Origin: Nematostella vectensis
Taxonomy: Eukaryota; Cnidaria; Anthozoa; Actiniaria; Edwardsiidae
Length of the DNA stretch: 64,000 nt
Assembly: GCF_932526225.1 (NCBI RefSeq)
Contig: NC_064047.1
Span: 3,223,501 to 3,287,500, forward strand
Direction of reading: 5' to 3'
Shown: one piece after another, positions 20,486 through 31,825 of the stretch
Layout: each line of letters begins with the position of its first letter
How positions within the stretch are numbered: position 1 is the stretch's first letter
Notes under the pieces: generated by a model
What the model saw: the letters and a program-made list of their open reading frames with translations, nothing else
The model's database searches: none
Told to the model about the DNA's origin: nothing
Program-made: the position numbers and the translations under genes

Positions 20486-20567
20486 GTTGCGGTGGCCGAG
20501 TGGTTAAGGCGTTGGACTAGAAATCCAATGGGATCTTCCCGCGCAGGTTCGAATCCTGCTCGCAACG
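20486..20567 (+). tRNA. tRNA-Ser(AGA)
   Basis: Exact class A copy between B20325 and C20638; T5 stop at 20573-20577. Confidence 0.94.
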
Positions 20568-20798
20568 ATACATTTTTGTTTGAAAAATCCCTGATCAAAA
20601 TAACAAAGAGCTAAAAAAGCTATTTGAAGAATCCAAGGTTGGGGAGGCCGAGTGGTTAAGGCGTTGGAATAGAAATCCAATGGGATCTTCCCGCGCAGGC
20701 CCGAATCCTGCCCGCAACGATAAATTTTTCGACATTTCGTTTGAAGAATCCTTGTTCAGAATAACAAAGAGGAAATAGAGCTCTTTTAAAAATCTAAT

Positions 20799-20880
20799 GT
20801 TGCGGTGGCCGAGTGGTTAAACCGTTGGACTAGAAATCTAATGGGATCTTCCCGCGCAGGTTCGAACCCTGCCCGCAACG
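20799..20880 (+). pseudogene. N/D chimaeric unit, anticodon AGA
   Basis: An N-type 5' third (GTTAAACC), AGA anticodon with TTGGA/TCTAA stem, then a D-type T arm TTCGAAC and CCGCAAC end. Confidence 0.65.
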
Positions 20881-21120
20881 ATACATTTTTCGACATTTTG
20901 TTTTAAGAATCCCTGATCAAAATAAAAAGGAAGAAAAGAAGTGATTTCAAAAATCCAAGGTTGCGGTGGCCGAGTGGTTAAGGCGATGGACTTGAAATCC
21001 AATGGGATCTTACCGCGCAGGTTCGAACCCTGCCCGCAACGATACATTTTTCGACATTTTGTTTGAAGAATCCCTGATCAAAATAAAAAAGAAGAAAAGA
21101 AGCTATTTGAAAAATACAAG

Positions 21121-21202
21121 GTTGCGGTGGCCGAGTGGTTAAGGCGTTGGACTTGAAATCCAATGGGATCTTCCCGCGCAGGTTCGAACCCTGCCCGCAA
21201 CG
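21121..21202 (+). tRNA. tRNA-Ser(TGA) with T7 terminator
   Basis: Exact class D body; T7 stop at 21207-21213. Opens the 2,744-bp block. Its partner at 23865 has CCTATGGG, which breaks pair 27-43. Confidence 0.94.
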
Positions 21203-21605
21203 GTTCTTTTTTTCTGCAAACACATTTCAAATACTTTATTGATCCAGTTACAATTTCGATGCAGTTTTATTATTTAAAAAAAGTAGGGACAAACATCCAA
21301 GGTTTCGGTGGCCGAGGAGTTAAGGCGTTATACTCAAAATCCCATGGGATCTACCCTCGCAGGATCGAATCCTGCCCGCAACGATATATTTTTGTTTGAA
21401 AAATCCCTGATCAAAAACACAAAGAGGTAAAAATGCCATTTGAAAAGTCCAAGGTTGGGGTGGCCGAGTGGTTAAAGCGTTGGACTAAAAATGCAATGCG
21501 ATCTTTCCGCGCAGATTAGAGTCCTGCCCGCAACGATATATTTTTGTTTAAAAAATCCCTGTCCAAAATAACAAAGAGGTAAATATGCTATTTGAAAAAT
21601 CCAAG

Positions 21606-21687
21606 GTTGCGGTGGCCGAGTGGTTAAGGCGTTGGACTAGAAATCCAATGGGATCTTCCCGCGCAGGTTCGAATCCTGCTCGCAACG
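21606..21687 (+). tRNA. tRNA-Ser(AGA)
   Basis: Exact class A copy in the 2,744-bp block, copy 1; T5 stop at 21693-21697. Confidence 0.94.
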
Positions 21688-22406
21688 ATACATTTTTGTT
21701 TGAAAAATCCCTGATCAAAATAACAAAGAGGTAAAAAAGCTATTTGAAAAATCCAAGGTTGCGGTGGCCGAGTGGTGATGGCGTTGGACTAGAAATCCAA
21801 TGGGATCTTCCCGCGCAGGTTCGAATCCTGCTCGCAACGATACATTTTTGTTTGAAAAATCCCTGATCAAAATAACAAAGAGGTAAAAAATCTATTTGAA
21901 AAATCCAAGGTTGGGGAGGCCGAGTAGTTGAGGCGTTGGAATAGAAATCCAATGGGATCTTCCCGCGGAGGCTCGAATCCTGCCCGCAACGATAAAGTTT
22001 TCGACATTTTGTTTGAAGAATGCCTGATCAAAATAAAAGAGAAGAAAAGAAGCTATTTCAAAAATCCAAGGTTGCGGTGGCCGAGTGGTTAAGTCGTTGG
22101 ACTTGAAATCCAATGGGATCTTCCCGCGCAGGTTCGAACCCTGCCCGCAACGATACATTTTTCGACATTTTGTTTGAAGAATCCCTGATCAAAATAAAAA
22201 AAAAGAAGCTATTTGAAAAATCCAAGGTTGAGGTGGCCGAGTGGTTAAGGCGATGGACTTGAAATCCAATGGGATCTTACCGCACAGGTTCGAACCCTGC
22301 CCGCAACGGTTCTTTTTTCTTAAAACATATTTCTAATACTTTATTGATCCAGTTGAAATTTCGATGCAGTTTTATTATTTAAAAAAAGTAGGGACGAACA
22401 TCCAAG

Positions 22407-22488
22407 GTTGCGGTGGCCGAGGAGTTAAGGCGTTGGACTAGAAATCTAATGGGATCTTCCCGCGCAGGTTCGAATCCTGCCCGCAACG
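22407..22488 (+). tRNA. Class B unit with repaired acceptor stem
   Basis: B-type body with GGAG D loop, but the 3' end is CCGCAAC so the acceptor stem is fully paired. The spacer after it is the D type. Partner at 25151. A reciprocal B/D joint to the E/B joint at 5134. Confidence 0.65.
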
Positions 22489-22907
22489 ATACATTTTTCG
22501 ACATTTTGTTTTAAGAATCCCTGATCAAAATAAAAAAAAGAAAAGAAGCTCTTTCAACAATCCAAGGTTGCATTGGCCGAGTGGTTAAGGCGTTGGACTT
22601 GAAATCCAATGGGATCTTACCGCGCAGGTTCGAAGCCTGCCCGCAACGGTTCTTTTTTCTTCAAACAAATTTCTAACACTTTATTGACCCAGTTTCAATT
22701 TCGATGCAGTTTTACCATTTAAAAAAAGTAGGGACGAACATCCAAGGTTGTCGTGGCCGAGTGGTTAAAGCGTTGGACTAGAAATCCAATGGGATCTTCC
22801 CGCGCAGGTTCGAATCCTGCCCACAACGATACATTTTTCAACATTTTGTTTGAACAATCCCTGAACAAAATAGCAAAGCGGAAATGAAGCTAATTCAAAA
22901 ATCCAAT

Positions 22908-22989
22908 GTTGCGGTGGCCGAGTGGTTAAACCGTTGGACTCCAAATCTAATGGGATCTTCCCATTCAGGTTCGAATCCTGCCCGCAACG
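22908..22989 (+). tRNA. Class H, anticodon CCA
   Basis: Copy in the 2,744-bp block; the anticodon is at 22941-22943. It lies between J22747 and K23068. Confidence 0.6.
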
Positions 22990-24349
22990 ATACATTTTTC
23001 GGCATTTTCTTTGAAGAATACTTAATCAAAATAAAAAAGAAGAAAAAAAGCTATTCAAAAATCCAAGGTTGCGGTGGCCGAGTGGTTAAGGCGTTAGACT
23101 TGAAATCCAATGGGGTCTTCCCGCGCAGGTTCGTACCCTGCCCGCAACGGTTCTTTTTTCTTCAAACACATTTCTAATACTTTATTGATTCATTTTCAAT
23201 TTCGATGCAGTTTTATTATTTAAAAAAGGTAGGGACGAACATCCAAGGTTGCGGTGGCCGAGGAGTTAAGGCGTTGGACTAGAAATCCCATGGGATCTAC
23301 CCGCGCAGGATCGAATCCTGCCCGCAACGATATATTTTTGTTTGTAAAATCCCTGATCAAAAAAACAAAGAGGTAAAAATGCTATTTGAAAAGTCCAAGG
23401 TTGCGGTGGCCGAGTGGTTAAGGCGTTGGACTAAAAATGCAATGCGATCTTTACGCGCAGATTAGAGTCCTGCCCGCAACGATATGTTTTTGTTTAAAAA
23501 ATCCCTGATCAAAATAACAAAGAGGTAAAAATGCTATTTGAAAAATCCAAGGTTGCGGTGGCCGAGTGGTTAAGGCGCTGGACTAGAAATCCAATGGGAT
23601 CTTCCAGCGCAGGTTCGAATCCTGCTCGCAACGATACATTTTTGTTTGAAAAATCCCTGATCAAAATAACAAAGAGGTAAAAAAGCTATTTAAAAAATCC
23701 AAGGTTGGGGAGGCCGAGTAGTTAAGGCGTTGGAATAGAAATCCAATGGGATCTTCCCGCGCAGGCTCGAATCCTGCCCGCAACGATAAAGTTTTCGACA
23801 TTTTGTTTGAAGAATGCCTGATCAAAATAAAAAAGAAGAAAAGAAGCTATTTCAAAAATCCAAGGTTGCGGTGGCCGAGTGGTTAAGGCGTTGGACTTGA
23901 AATCCTATGGGATCTTCCCGCGCAGGTTCGAACCCTGCCCGCAACGGTTCTTTTTTTCTGCAAACACATTTCAAATACTTTATTGATCCAGTTACAATTT
24001 CGATGCAGTTTTATTATTTAAAAAAAGTAGGGACAAACATCCAAGGTTTCGGTGGCCGAGGAGTTAAGGCGTTATACTCAAAATCCCATGGGATCTACCC
24101 TCGCAGGATCGAATCCTGCCCGCAACGATATATTTTTGTTTGAAAAATCCCTGATCAAAAACACAAAGAGGTAAAAATGCCATTTGAAAAGTCCAAGGTT
24201 GGGGTGGCCGAGTGGTTAAAGCGTTGGACTAAAAATGCAATGCGATCTTTCCGCGCAGATTAGAGTCCTGCCCGCAACGATATATTTTTGTTTAAAAAAT
24301 CCCTGTCCAAAATAACAAAGAGGTAAATATGCTATTTGAAAAATCCAAG

Positions 24350-24431
24350 GTTGCGGTGGCCGAGTGGTTAAGGCGTTGGACTAGAAATCCAATGGGATCT
24401 TCCCGCGCAGGTTCGAATCCTGCTCGCAACG
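24350..24431 (+). tRNA. tRNA-Ser(AGA)
   Basis: Exact class A copy, the 2,744-bp partner of 21606; T5 stop at 24437-24441. Confidence 0.94.
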
Positions 24432-25150
24432 ATACATTTTTGTTTGAAAAATCCCTGATCAAAATAACAAAGAGGTAAAAAAGCTATTTGAAAAATCCAA
24501 GGTTGCGGTGGCCGAGTGGTGATGGCGTTGGACTAGAAATCCAATGGGATCTTCCCGCGCAGGTTCGAATCCTGCTCGCAACGATACATTTTTGTTTGAA
24601 AAATCCCTGATCAAAATAACAAAGAGGTAAAAAATCTATTTGAAAAATCCAAGGTTGGGGAGGCCGAGTAGTTGAGGCGTTGGAATAGAAATCCAATGGG
24701 ATCTTCCCGCGGAGGCTCGAATCCTGCCCGCAACGATAAAGTTTTCGACATTTTGTTTGAAGAATGCCTGATCAAAATAAAAGAGAAGAAAAGAAGCTAT
24801 TTCAAAAATCCAAGGTTGCGGTGGCCGAGTGGTTAAGTCGTTGGACTTGAAATCCAATGGGATCTTCCCGCGCAGGTTCGAACCCTGCCCGCAACGATAC
24901 ATTTTTCGACATTTTGTTTGAAGAATCCCTGATCAAAATAAAAAAAAAGAAGCTATTTGAAAAATCCAAGGTTGAGGTGGCCGAGTGGTTAAGGCGATGG
25001 ACTTGAAATCCAATGGGATCTTACCGCACAGGTTCGAACCCTGCCCGCAACGGTTCTTTTTTCTTAAAACATATTTCTAATACTTTATTGATCCAGTAGA
25101 AATTTCGATGCAGTTTTATTATTTAAAAAAAGTAGGGACGAACATCCAAG

Positions 25151-25232
25151 GTTGCGGTGGCCGAGGAGTTAAGGCGTTGGACTAGAAATCTAATGGGATC
25201 TTCCCGCGCAGGTTCGAATCCTGCCCGCAACG
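25151..25232 (+). tRNA. Class B unit with repaired acceptor stem
   Basis: 2,744-bp partner of 22407 with the same B/D joint. Confidence 0.65.
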
Positions 25233-25651
25233 ATACATTTTTCGACATTTTGTTTTAAGAATCCCTGATCAAAATAAAAAAAAGAAAAGAAGCTCTTTCA
25301 ACAATCCAAGGTTGCATTGGCCGAGTGGTTAAGGCGTTGGACTTGAAATCCAATGGGATCTTACCGCGCAGGTTCGAAGCCTGCCCGCAACGGTTCTTTT
25401 TTCTTCAAACAAATTTCTAACACTTTATTGACCCAGTTTCAATTTCGATGCAGTTTTACCATTTAAAAAAAGTAGGGACGAACATCCAAGGTTGCCGTGG
25501 CCGAGTGGTTAAAGCGTTGGACTAGAAATCCAATGGGATCTTCCCGCGCAGGTTCGAATCCTGCCCACAACGATACATTTTTCAACATTTTGTTTGAACA
25601 ATCCCTGAACAAAATAGCAAAGCGGAAATGAAGCTAATTCAAAAATCCAAT

Positions 25652-25733
25652 GTTGCGGTGGCCGAGTGGTTAAACCGTTGGACTCCAAATCTAATGGGAT
25701 CTTCCCATTCAGGTTCGAATCCTGCCCGCAACG
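25652..25733 (+). tRNA. Class H, anticodon CCA
   Basis: 2,744-bp partner of 22908; the anticodon is at 25685-25687. Confidence 0.6.
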
Positions 25734-26295
25734 ATACATTTTTCGGCATTTTCTTTGAAGAATACTTAATCAAAATAAAAAAGAAGAAAAAAAGCTATTC
25801 AAAAATCCAAGGTTGCGGTGGCCGAGTGGTTAAGGCGTTAGACTTGAAATCCAATGGGGTCTTCCCGCGCAGGTTCGTACCCTGCCCGCAACGGTTCTTT
25901 TTTCTTCAAACACATTTCTAATACTTTATTGATTCATTTTCAATTTCGATGCAGTTTTATTATTTAAAAAAGGTAGGGACGAACATCCAAGGTTGCGGTG
26001 GCCGAGGAGTTAAGTCGTTGGACTAGAAATCCCATGGGATCTACCCTCGCAGGATCGAATCCTGCCCGCAACGATATATTTTTGTTTGTAAAATCCCTGA
26101 TCAAAAAAACAAAGAGGTAAAAATGCTATTTGAAAAGTCCAAGGTTGCGGTGGCCGAGTGGTTAAGGCGTTGGACTAAAAATGCAATGCGATCTTTACGC
26201 GCAGATTAGAGTCCTGCCCGCAACGATATGTTTTTGTTTAAAAAATCCCTGATCAAAATAACAATAAGGTAAAAATGCTATTTGAAAAATCCAAG

Positions 26296-26377
26296 GTTGC
26301 GGTGGCCGAGTGGTTAAGGCGTTGGACTAGAAATCCAATGGGATCTTCCCGCGCAGGTTCGAATCCTGCTCGCAACG
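26296..26377 (+). tRNA. tRNA-Ser(AGA)
   Basis: Exact class A copy; T5 stop at 26383-26387. Its partner at 23552 has two substitutions (GCGCTGG and CTTCCAGCG). Confidence 0.94.
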
Positions 26378-27105
26378 ATACATTTTTGTTTGAAAAATCC
26401 CTGATCAAAATAACAAAGAGGTAAAAAAGCTATTTAAAAAATCCAAGGTTGGGGAGGCCGAGTAGTTAAGGCGTTGGAATAGAAATCCAATGGGATCTTC
26501 CCGCGCAGGCTCGAATCCTGCCCGCAACGATAAAGTTTTCGACATTTTGTTTGAAGAATGCCTGATCAAAATAAAAAAGAAGAAAAGAAGCTATTTCAAA
26601 AATCCAAGGTTGCGGTGGCCGAGTGGTTAAGGCGTTGGACTTGAAATCCTATGGGATCTTCCCGCGCAGGTTCGAACCCTGCCCGCAACGATACATTTTT
26701 CGACATTTTGTTTGAAGAATCCCTGATCAAAATAAAAAAAAAGAAGCTATTTGAAAAATCCAAGGTTGAGGTGGCCGAGTGGTTAAGGCGATGGACTTGA
26801 AATCCAATGGGATCTTACCGCACAGGTTCGAACCCTGCCCGCAACGGTTCTTTTTTCTTAAAACATATTTCTAATACTTTATTGATCCAGTTGAAATTTC
26901 GATGCAGTTTTATTATTTAAAAAAAGTAGGGACGAACATCCAAGGTTGCGGTGGCCGAGCGGTTAAGGCGTTGGACTAGAAATCTAATGGGATCTTCCCG
27001 CGCAGGTTCGAATCCTGCCAACAACGATACATTTTTCGACGCTTTGTTTGAAGAATCCTTGTTCAGAAAAACAAAGCGGAAATGAAGCTAATTCAAAAAT
27101 CCAAT

Positions 27106-27187
27106 GTTGCGGTGGCCGAGTGGTTAAGGCGTTGGACTAGAAATCCAATGGGATCTTCCCGCGCAGGTTCGAATCCTGCTCGCAACG
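27106..27187 (+). tRNA. tRNA-Ser(AGA) with interrupted terminator
   Basis: Exact class A body, but the usual T5 just downstream is broken by a G (ATACATGTTTG), leaving only T3. Pol III could read on toward the next unit, C27257. The same change is in the block partner at 30265. Confidence 0.9.
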
Positions 27188-27408
27188 ATACATGTTTGTT
27201 TGAAAAATCCCTGATCAAAATAACAAAGAGGTAAAAAGCTATTTGAAGAATCTAAGGTTGGGGAGGCCGAGTGGTTAAGTCGTTGGAATAGAAATCCAAT
27301 GGGATCTTCCCGCGCAGGCCCGAATCCTGCCCGCAACGATATATTTTTGTTTGTAAAATCCCTGATCAAAAAAACAAAGAGGTAAAAATGCTATTTGAAA
27401 AATCCAAG

Positions 27409-27490
27409 GTTGCGGTGGCCGAGTGGTTAAGGCGTTGGACTAGAAATCCAATGGGATCTTCCCGCGCAGGCCCGAATCCTGCCCGCAACT
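27409..27490 (+). pseudogene. Class M unit that lost discriminator G73
   Basis: The end reads CGCAACTAAATTTTT; compared with CAACGATAAATTTTT two bases (GA) are gone, so G73 becomes T. G73 is a serine identity element, so charging should fail or change. The 3,159-bp partner is 30568. Confidence 0.7.
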
Positions 27491-27558
27491 AAATTTTTGT
27501 TTAAAAAATCCCTGATCAAAATAACAAAGAGGTAAAAATGCTATTTGAAAAATCCAAG

Positions 27559-27640
27559 GTTGCGGTGGCCGAGTGGTTAAGGCGTTGGACTAGAAATCCA
27601 ATGGGATCTTCCCGCGCAGGTTCGAATCCTGCTCGCAACG
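27559..27640 (+). tRNA. tRNA-Ser(AGA)
   Basis: Exact class A copy after an M unit that lost G73; T5 stop at 27646-27650. Confidence 0.94.
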
Positions 27641-27871
27641 ATACATTTTTGTTTGAAAAATCCCTGATCAAAATAAGAAAGAGGTAAAAAAGCTATTTAA
27701 AAAATCCAAGGTTGGAGAGGCCGAGTAGTTAAGGCGTTGGAATAGAAATCCAATGGGATCTTCCCGCGCAGGCTCGAATCCTGCCTGCAACGATAAAGTT
27801 TTCGACATTTTGTTTGAAGAATGCCTGATCAAAATAAAAAAGAAGAAAAGAAGCTATTTCAAAAATCCAAG

Positions 27872-27953
27872 GTTGCGGTGGCCGAGTGGTTAAGGCGTTA
27901 GACTTTAAATCCAATGGGGTCTTCCCGCGCAGGTTCGTACCCTGCCCGCAACG
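27872..27953 (+). pseudogene. Class I tRNA-Ser body with anticodon TTA (UAA match)
   Basis: The loop CTTTAAA gives anticodon TTA (27905-27907), complementary to the UAA stop codon. Body: acceptor stem and G73 intact, D stem intact, anticodon stem TTAGA/TCCAA with one A-C mismatch, T loop TTCGTAC with A58 changed to T, T6 stop. A58 pairs with T54 and lies in the B box, so stability and promoter strength are probably reduced. Derived from class K (TGA) by a single G35-to-T change. Confidence 0.6.
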
Positions 27954-28203
27954 GTTCTTTTTTCTTCAAACACATTTCTAATACTTTATTGATTCATTTT
28001 CAATTTCGATGCAGTTTTGTTATTTAAAAAAGGTAGGGACGAACATCCAAGGTTGCGGTGGCCGAGGAGTTAAGTCGTTGGAATAGAAATCCAATGGGAT
28101 CTTCCCGCGCAGGCCCGAATCCTGCCCGCAACGATATATTTTTGTTTGTAAAATCCCTGATCAAAAAAACAAAGAGGTAAAAATGCTATTTGAAAAATCC
28201 AAG

Positions 28204-28285
28204 GTTGCGGTGGCCGAGTGGTTAAGGCGTTGGACTAGAAATCCAATGGGATCTTCCCGCGCAGGCCCGAATCCTGCCCGCAACT
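28204..28285 (+). pseudogene. Class M unit that lost discriminator G73 (second form)
   Basis: The end reads CGCAACTATATTTTT, the same two-base loss on a slightly different spacer. The 3,159-bp partner is 31363. Confidence 0.7.
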
Positions 28286-28353
28286 ATATTTTTGTTTAAA
28301 AAATCCCTGATCAAAATAACAAAGAGGTAAAAATGCTATTTGAAAAATCCAAG

Positions 28354-28435
28354 GTTGCGGTGGCCGAGTGGTTAAGGCGTTGGACTAGAAATCCAATGGG
28401 ATCTTCCCGCGCAGGTTCGAATCCTGCTCGCAACG
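28354..28435 (+). tRNA. tRNA-Ser(AGA)
   Basis: Exact class A copy, the nested 795-bp partner of 27559; T5 stop at 28441-28445. Confidence 0.94.
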
Positions 28436-28666
28436 ATACATTTTTGTTTGAAAAATCCCTGATCAAAATAAGAAAGAGGTAAAAAAGCTATTTAAAAAAT
28501 CCAAGGTTGGGGAGGCCGAGTAGTTAAGGCGTTGGAATAGAAATCCAATGGGATCTTCCCGCGCAGGCTCGAATCCTGCCTGCAACGATAAAGTTTTCGA
28601 CATTTTGTTTGAAGAATGCCTGATCAAAATAAAAAAGAAGAAACGAAGCTATTTCAAAAATCCAAG

Positions 28667-28748
28667 GTTGCGGTGGCCGAGTGGTTAAGGCGTTAGACTT
28701 TAAATCCAATGGGGTCTTCCCGCGCAGGTTCGTACCCTGCCCGCAACG
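28667..28748 (+). pseudogene. Class I, anticodon TTA
   Basis: Nested 795-bp partner of 27872, same body; T6 stop after GGTTC. Confidence 0.6.
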
Positions 28749-29150
28749 GTTCTTTTTTCTTCAAACACATTTCTAATACTTTATTGATTCATTTTCAATT
28801 TCGATGCAGTTTTGTTATTTAAAAAAGGTAGGGACGAACATCCAAGGTTGCGGTGGCCGAGGAGTTAAGGCGTTAAACTAAAAATCCCATGGGATCTACC
28901 CTCGCAGGATCGAATCCTGCCCTCAACGATATATTTTTGTTTGTAAAATCCCTGATCAAAAAAACAAAGAGGTAAAAATGCTATTTGAAAAGTAAAAGGT
29001 TGCGGTGGCCGAGTGGTTAAGGCGTTAGACTAAAAATGCAATGCGATCTTTACGCGCAGATTAGAGTCCTGCCCGCAACGATATGTTTTTGTTCAAAAAA
29101 TCCCTGATCAAAATAACAAAGAGGTAAAAATGCTATTTGAAAAATCCAAG

Positions 29151-29232
29151 GTTGCGGTGGCCGAGTGGTTAAGGCGTTGGACTAGAAATCCAATGGGATC
29201 TTCCCGCGCAGGTTCGAATCCTGCTCGCAACG
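29151..29232 (+). tRNA. tRNA-Ser(AGA)
   Basis: Exact class A copy after F28999; T5 stop at 29238-29242. Confidence 0.94.
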
Positions 29233-29454
29233 ATACATTTTTGTTTGAAAAATCCCTGATCAAAATAACAAAGAGGTAAAAAAGCTATTTAAAAAATCCA
29301 AGGTTGGGGAGGCCGAGTAGTTAAGGCGTTGGAATAGAAATCAAATGGGATCTTCCCGCGCAGGCCCGAATCCTGCCCGCAAAGATATATTTTTGTTTGT
29401 AAAATCCCTGATCAAAAAAACAAAGAGGTAAAAATGCTATTTGAAAAATCCAAG

Positions 29455-29536
29455 GTTGCGGTGGCCGAGTGGTTAAGGCGTTGGACTAGAAATCCAATGG
29501 GATCTTCCCGCGCAGGTTCGAATCCTGCTCGCAACG
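29455..29536 (+). tRNA. tRNA-Ser(AGA)
   Basis: Exact class A copy flanked by two C units; T5 stop at 29542-29546. Confidence 0.94.
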
Positions 29537-30264
29537 ATACATTTTTGTTTGAAAAATCCCTGATCAAAATAACAAAGAGGTAAAAAAGCTATTTGAAGAA
29601 TCCAAGGTTGGGGAGGCCGAGTAGTTAAGGCGTTGGAATAGAAATCCAATGGGATCTTCCCGCGCAGGCTCGAATCCTGCCCGCAACGATAAAGTTTTCG
29701 ACATTTTGTTTGAAGAATGCCTGATCAAAATAAAAAAGAAGAAAAGAAGCTATTTCAAAAATCCAAGGTTGCGGTGGCCGAGTGGTTAAGGCGTTGGACT
29801 TGAAATCCTATGGGATCTTCCCGCGCAGGTTCGAACCCTGCCCGCAACGATACATTTTTCGACATTTTGTTTGAAGAATCCCTGATCAAAATAAAAAAAA
29901 AGAAGCTATTTGAAAAATCCAAGGTTGAGGTGGCCGAGTGGTTAAGGCGATGGACTTGAAATCCAATGGGATCTTACCGCACAGGTTCGAACCCTGCCCG
30001 CAACGGTTCTTTTTTCTTAAAACATATTTCTAATACTTTATTGATCCAGTTGAAATTTCGATGCAGTTTTATTATTTAAAAAAAGTAGGGACGAACATCC
30101 AAGGTTGCGGTGGCCGAGCGGTTAAGGCGTTGGACTAGAAATCTAATGGGATCTTCCCGCGCAGGTTCGAATCCTGCCAACAACGATACATTTTTCGACG
30201 CTTTGTTTGAAGAATCCTTGTTCAGAAAAACAAAGCGGAAATGAAGCTAATTCAAAAATCCAAT

Positions 30265-30346
30265 GTTGCGGTGGCCGAGTGGTTAAGGCGTTGGACTAGA
30301 AATCCAATGGGATCTTCCCGCGCAGGTTCGAATCCTGCTCGCAACG
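30265..30346 (+). tRNA. tRNA-Ser(AGA) with interrupted terminator
   Basis: Exact class A body with the same T5-to-TGTTT change downstream as its 3,159-bp partner at 27106. Confidence 0.9.
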
Positions 30347-30717
30347 ATACATGTTTGTTTGAAAAATCCCTGATCAAAATAACAAAGAGGTAAAAAGCTA
30401 TTTGAAGAATCTAAGGTTGGGGAGGCCGAGTGGTTAAGTCGTTGGAATAGAAATCCAATGGGATCTTCCCGCGCAGGCCCGAATCCTGCCCGCAACGATA
30501 TATTTTTGTTTGTAAAATCCCTGATCAAAAAAACAAAGAGGTAAAAATGCTATTTGAAAAATCCAAGGTTGCGGTGGCCGAGTGGTTAAGGCGTTGGACT
30601 AGAAATCCAATGGGATCTTCCCGCGCAGGCCCGAATCCTGCCCGCAACTAAATTTTTGTTTAAAAAATCCCTGATCAAAATAACAAAGAGGTAAAAATGC
30701 TATTTGAAAAATCCAAG

Positions 30718-30799
30718 GTTGCGGTGGCCGAGTGGTTAAGGCGTTGGACTAGAAATCCAATGGGATCTTCCCGCGCAGGTTCGAATCCTGCTCGCAACG
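30718..30799 (+). tRNA. tRNA-Ser(AGA)
   Basis: Exact class A copy; T5 stop at 30805-30809. Partner of 27559. Confidence 0.94.
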
Positions 30800-31030
30800 A
30801 TACATTTTTGTTTGAAAAATCCCTGATCAAAATAAGAAAGAGGTAAAAAAGCTATTTAAAAAATCCAAGGTTGGAGAGGCCGAGTAGTTAAGGCGTTGGA
30901 ATAGAAATCCAATGGGATCTTCCCGCGCAGGCTCGAATCCTGCCTGCAACGATAAAGTTTTCGACATTTTGTTTGAAGAATGCCTGATCAAAATAAAAAA
31001 GAAGAAAAGAAGCTATTTCAAAAATCCAAG

Positions 31031-31112
31031 GTTGCGGTGGCCGAGTGGTTAAGGCGTTAGACTTTAAATCCAATGGGGTCTTCCCGCGCAGGTTCGTACC
31101 CTGCCCGCAACG
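31031..31112 (+). pseudogene. Class I, anticodon TTA
   Basis: 3,159-bp partner of 27872 with the same sequence. Confidence 0.6.
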
Positions 31113-31512
31113 GTTCTTTTTTCTTCAAACACATTTCTAATACTTTATTGATTCATTTTCAATTTCGATGCAGTTTTGTTATTTAAAAAAGGTAGGGACG
31201 AACATCCAAGGTTGCGGTGGCCGAGGAGTTAAGTCGTTGGAATAGAAATCCAATGGGATCTTCCCGCGCAGGCCCGAATCCTGCCCGCAACGATATATTT
31301 TTGTTTGTATAATCCCTGATCAAAAAAACAAAGAGGTAAAAATGCTATTTGAAAAATCCAAGGTTGCGGTGGCCGAGTGGTTAAGGCGTTGGACTAGAAA
31401 TCCAATGGGATCTTCCCGCGCAGGCCCGAATCCTGCCCGCAACTATATTTTTGTTTAAAAAATCCCTGATCAAAATAACAAAGAGGTAAAAATGCTATTT
31501 GAAAAATCCAAG

Positions 31513-31594
31513 GTTGCGGTGGCCGAGTGGTTAAGGCGTTGGACTAGAAATCCAATGGGATCTTCCCGCGCAGGTTCGAATCCTGCTCGCAACG
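31513..31594 (+). tRNA. tRNA-Ser(AGA)
   Basis: Exact class A copy; T5 stop at 31600-31604. Partner of 28354. Confidence 0.94.
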
Positions 31595-31825
31595 ATACAT
31601 TTTTGTTTGAAAAATCCCTGATCAAAATAAGAAAGAGGTAAAAAAGCTATTTAAAAAATCCAAGGTTGGGGAGGCCGAGTAGTTAAGGCGTTGGAATAGA
31701 AATCCAATGGGATCTTCCCGCGCAGGCTCGAATCCTGCCTGCAACGATAAAGTTTTCGACATTTTGTTTGAAGAATGCCTGATCAAAATAAAAAAGAAGA
31801 AAAGAAGCTATTTCAAAAATCCAAG

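Larger units (their letters stand above)
18723..21120 (+). repeat. Array map 6: 15 units
   Basis: Unit starts: C18723, F18875, A19027, C19179, D19340, E19496, B19676, A19837, C19989, E20145, B20325, A20486, C20638, X20799 (AGA 5' half, TGA-type 3' half), d20960. A19027 has CCAATAAG in place of CCAATGGG, which weakens the variable stem. D19340 has GGTGTCCGAG in the D arm and ends CGTAACG. Confidence 0.9.
21121..23864 (+). repeat. Higher-order repeat 2,744 bp, copy 1 (17 units)
   Basis: Unit starts: D21121, G21302, F21454, A21606, A21758, C21910, D22071, E22227, B22407, D22567, J22747, H22908, K23068, G23248 (AGA anticodon), F23400, A23552, C23704. Every start recurs exactly 2,744 bases downstream in copy 2. 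Small differences include GTTGTCG versus GTTGCCG at the J unit and TTAAGGCG versus TTAAGTCG at the last G unit. Confidence 0.93.
23865..26608 (+). repeat. Higher-order repeat 2,744 bp, copy 2 (17 units)
   Basis: Unit starts: D23865, G24046, F24198, A24350, A24502, C24654, D24815, E24971, B25151, D25311, J25491, H25652, K25812, G25992 (AGA anticodon), F26144, A26296, C26448. Unit order and spacing equal copy 1. Near-identity over the whole block indicates a recent single duplication by unequal exchange. Confidence 0.93.
26609..29767 (+). repeat. Higher-order repeat 3,159 bp, copy 1 (20 units)
   Basis: Unit starts: D26609, E26765, B26945, A27106, C27257, M27409, A27559, C27711, I27872, G28052 (AGA), M28204, A28354, C28506, I28667, G28847 (AAA), F28999, A29151, C29303, A29455, C29607. 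It contains a nested duplication of 795 bp: M-A-C-I at 27409-27872 recurs at 28204-28667. Both TTA-anticodon units lie in this nested part. Confidence 0.93.
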
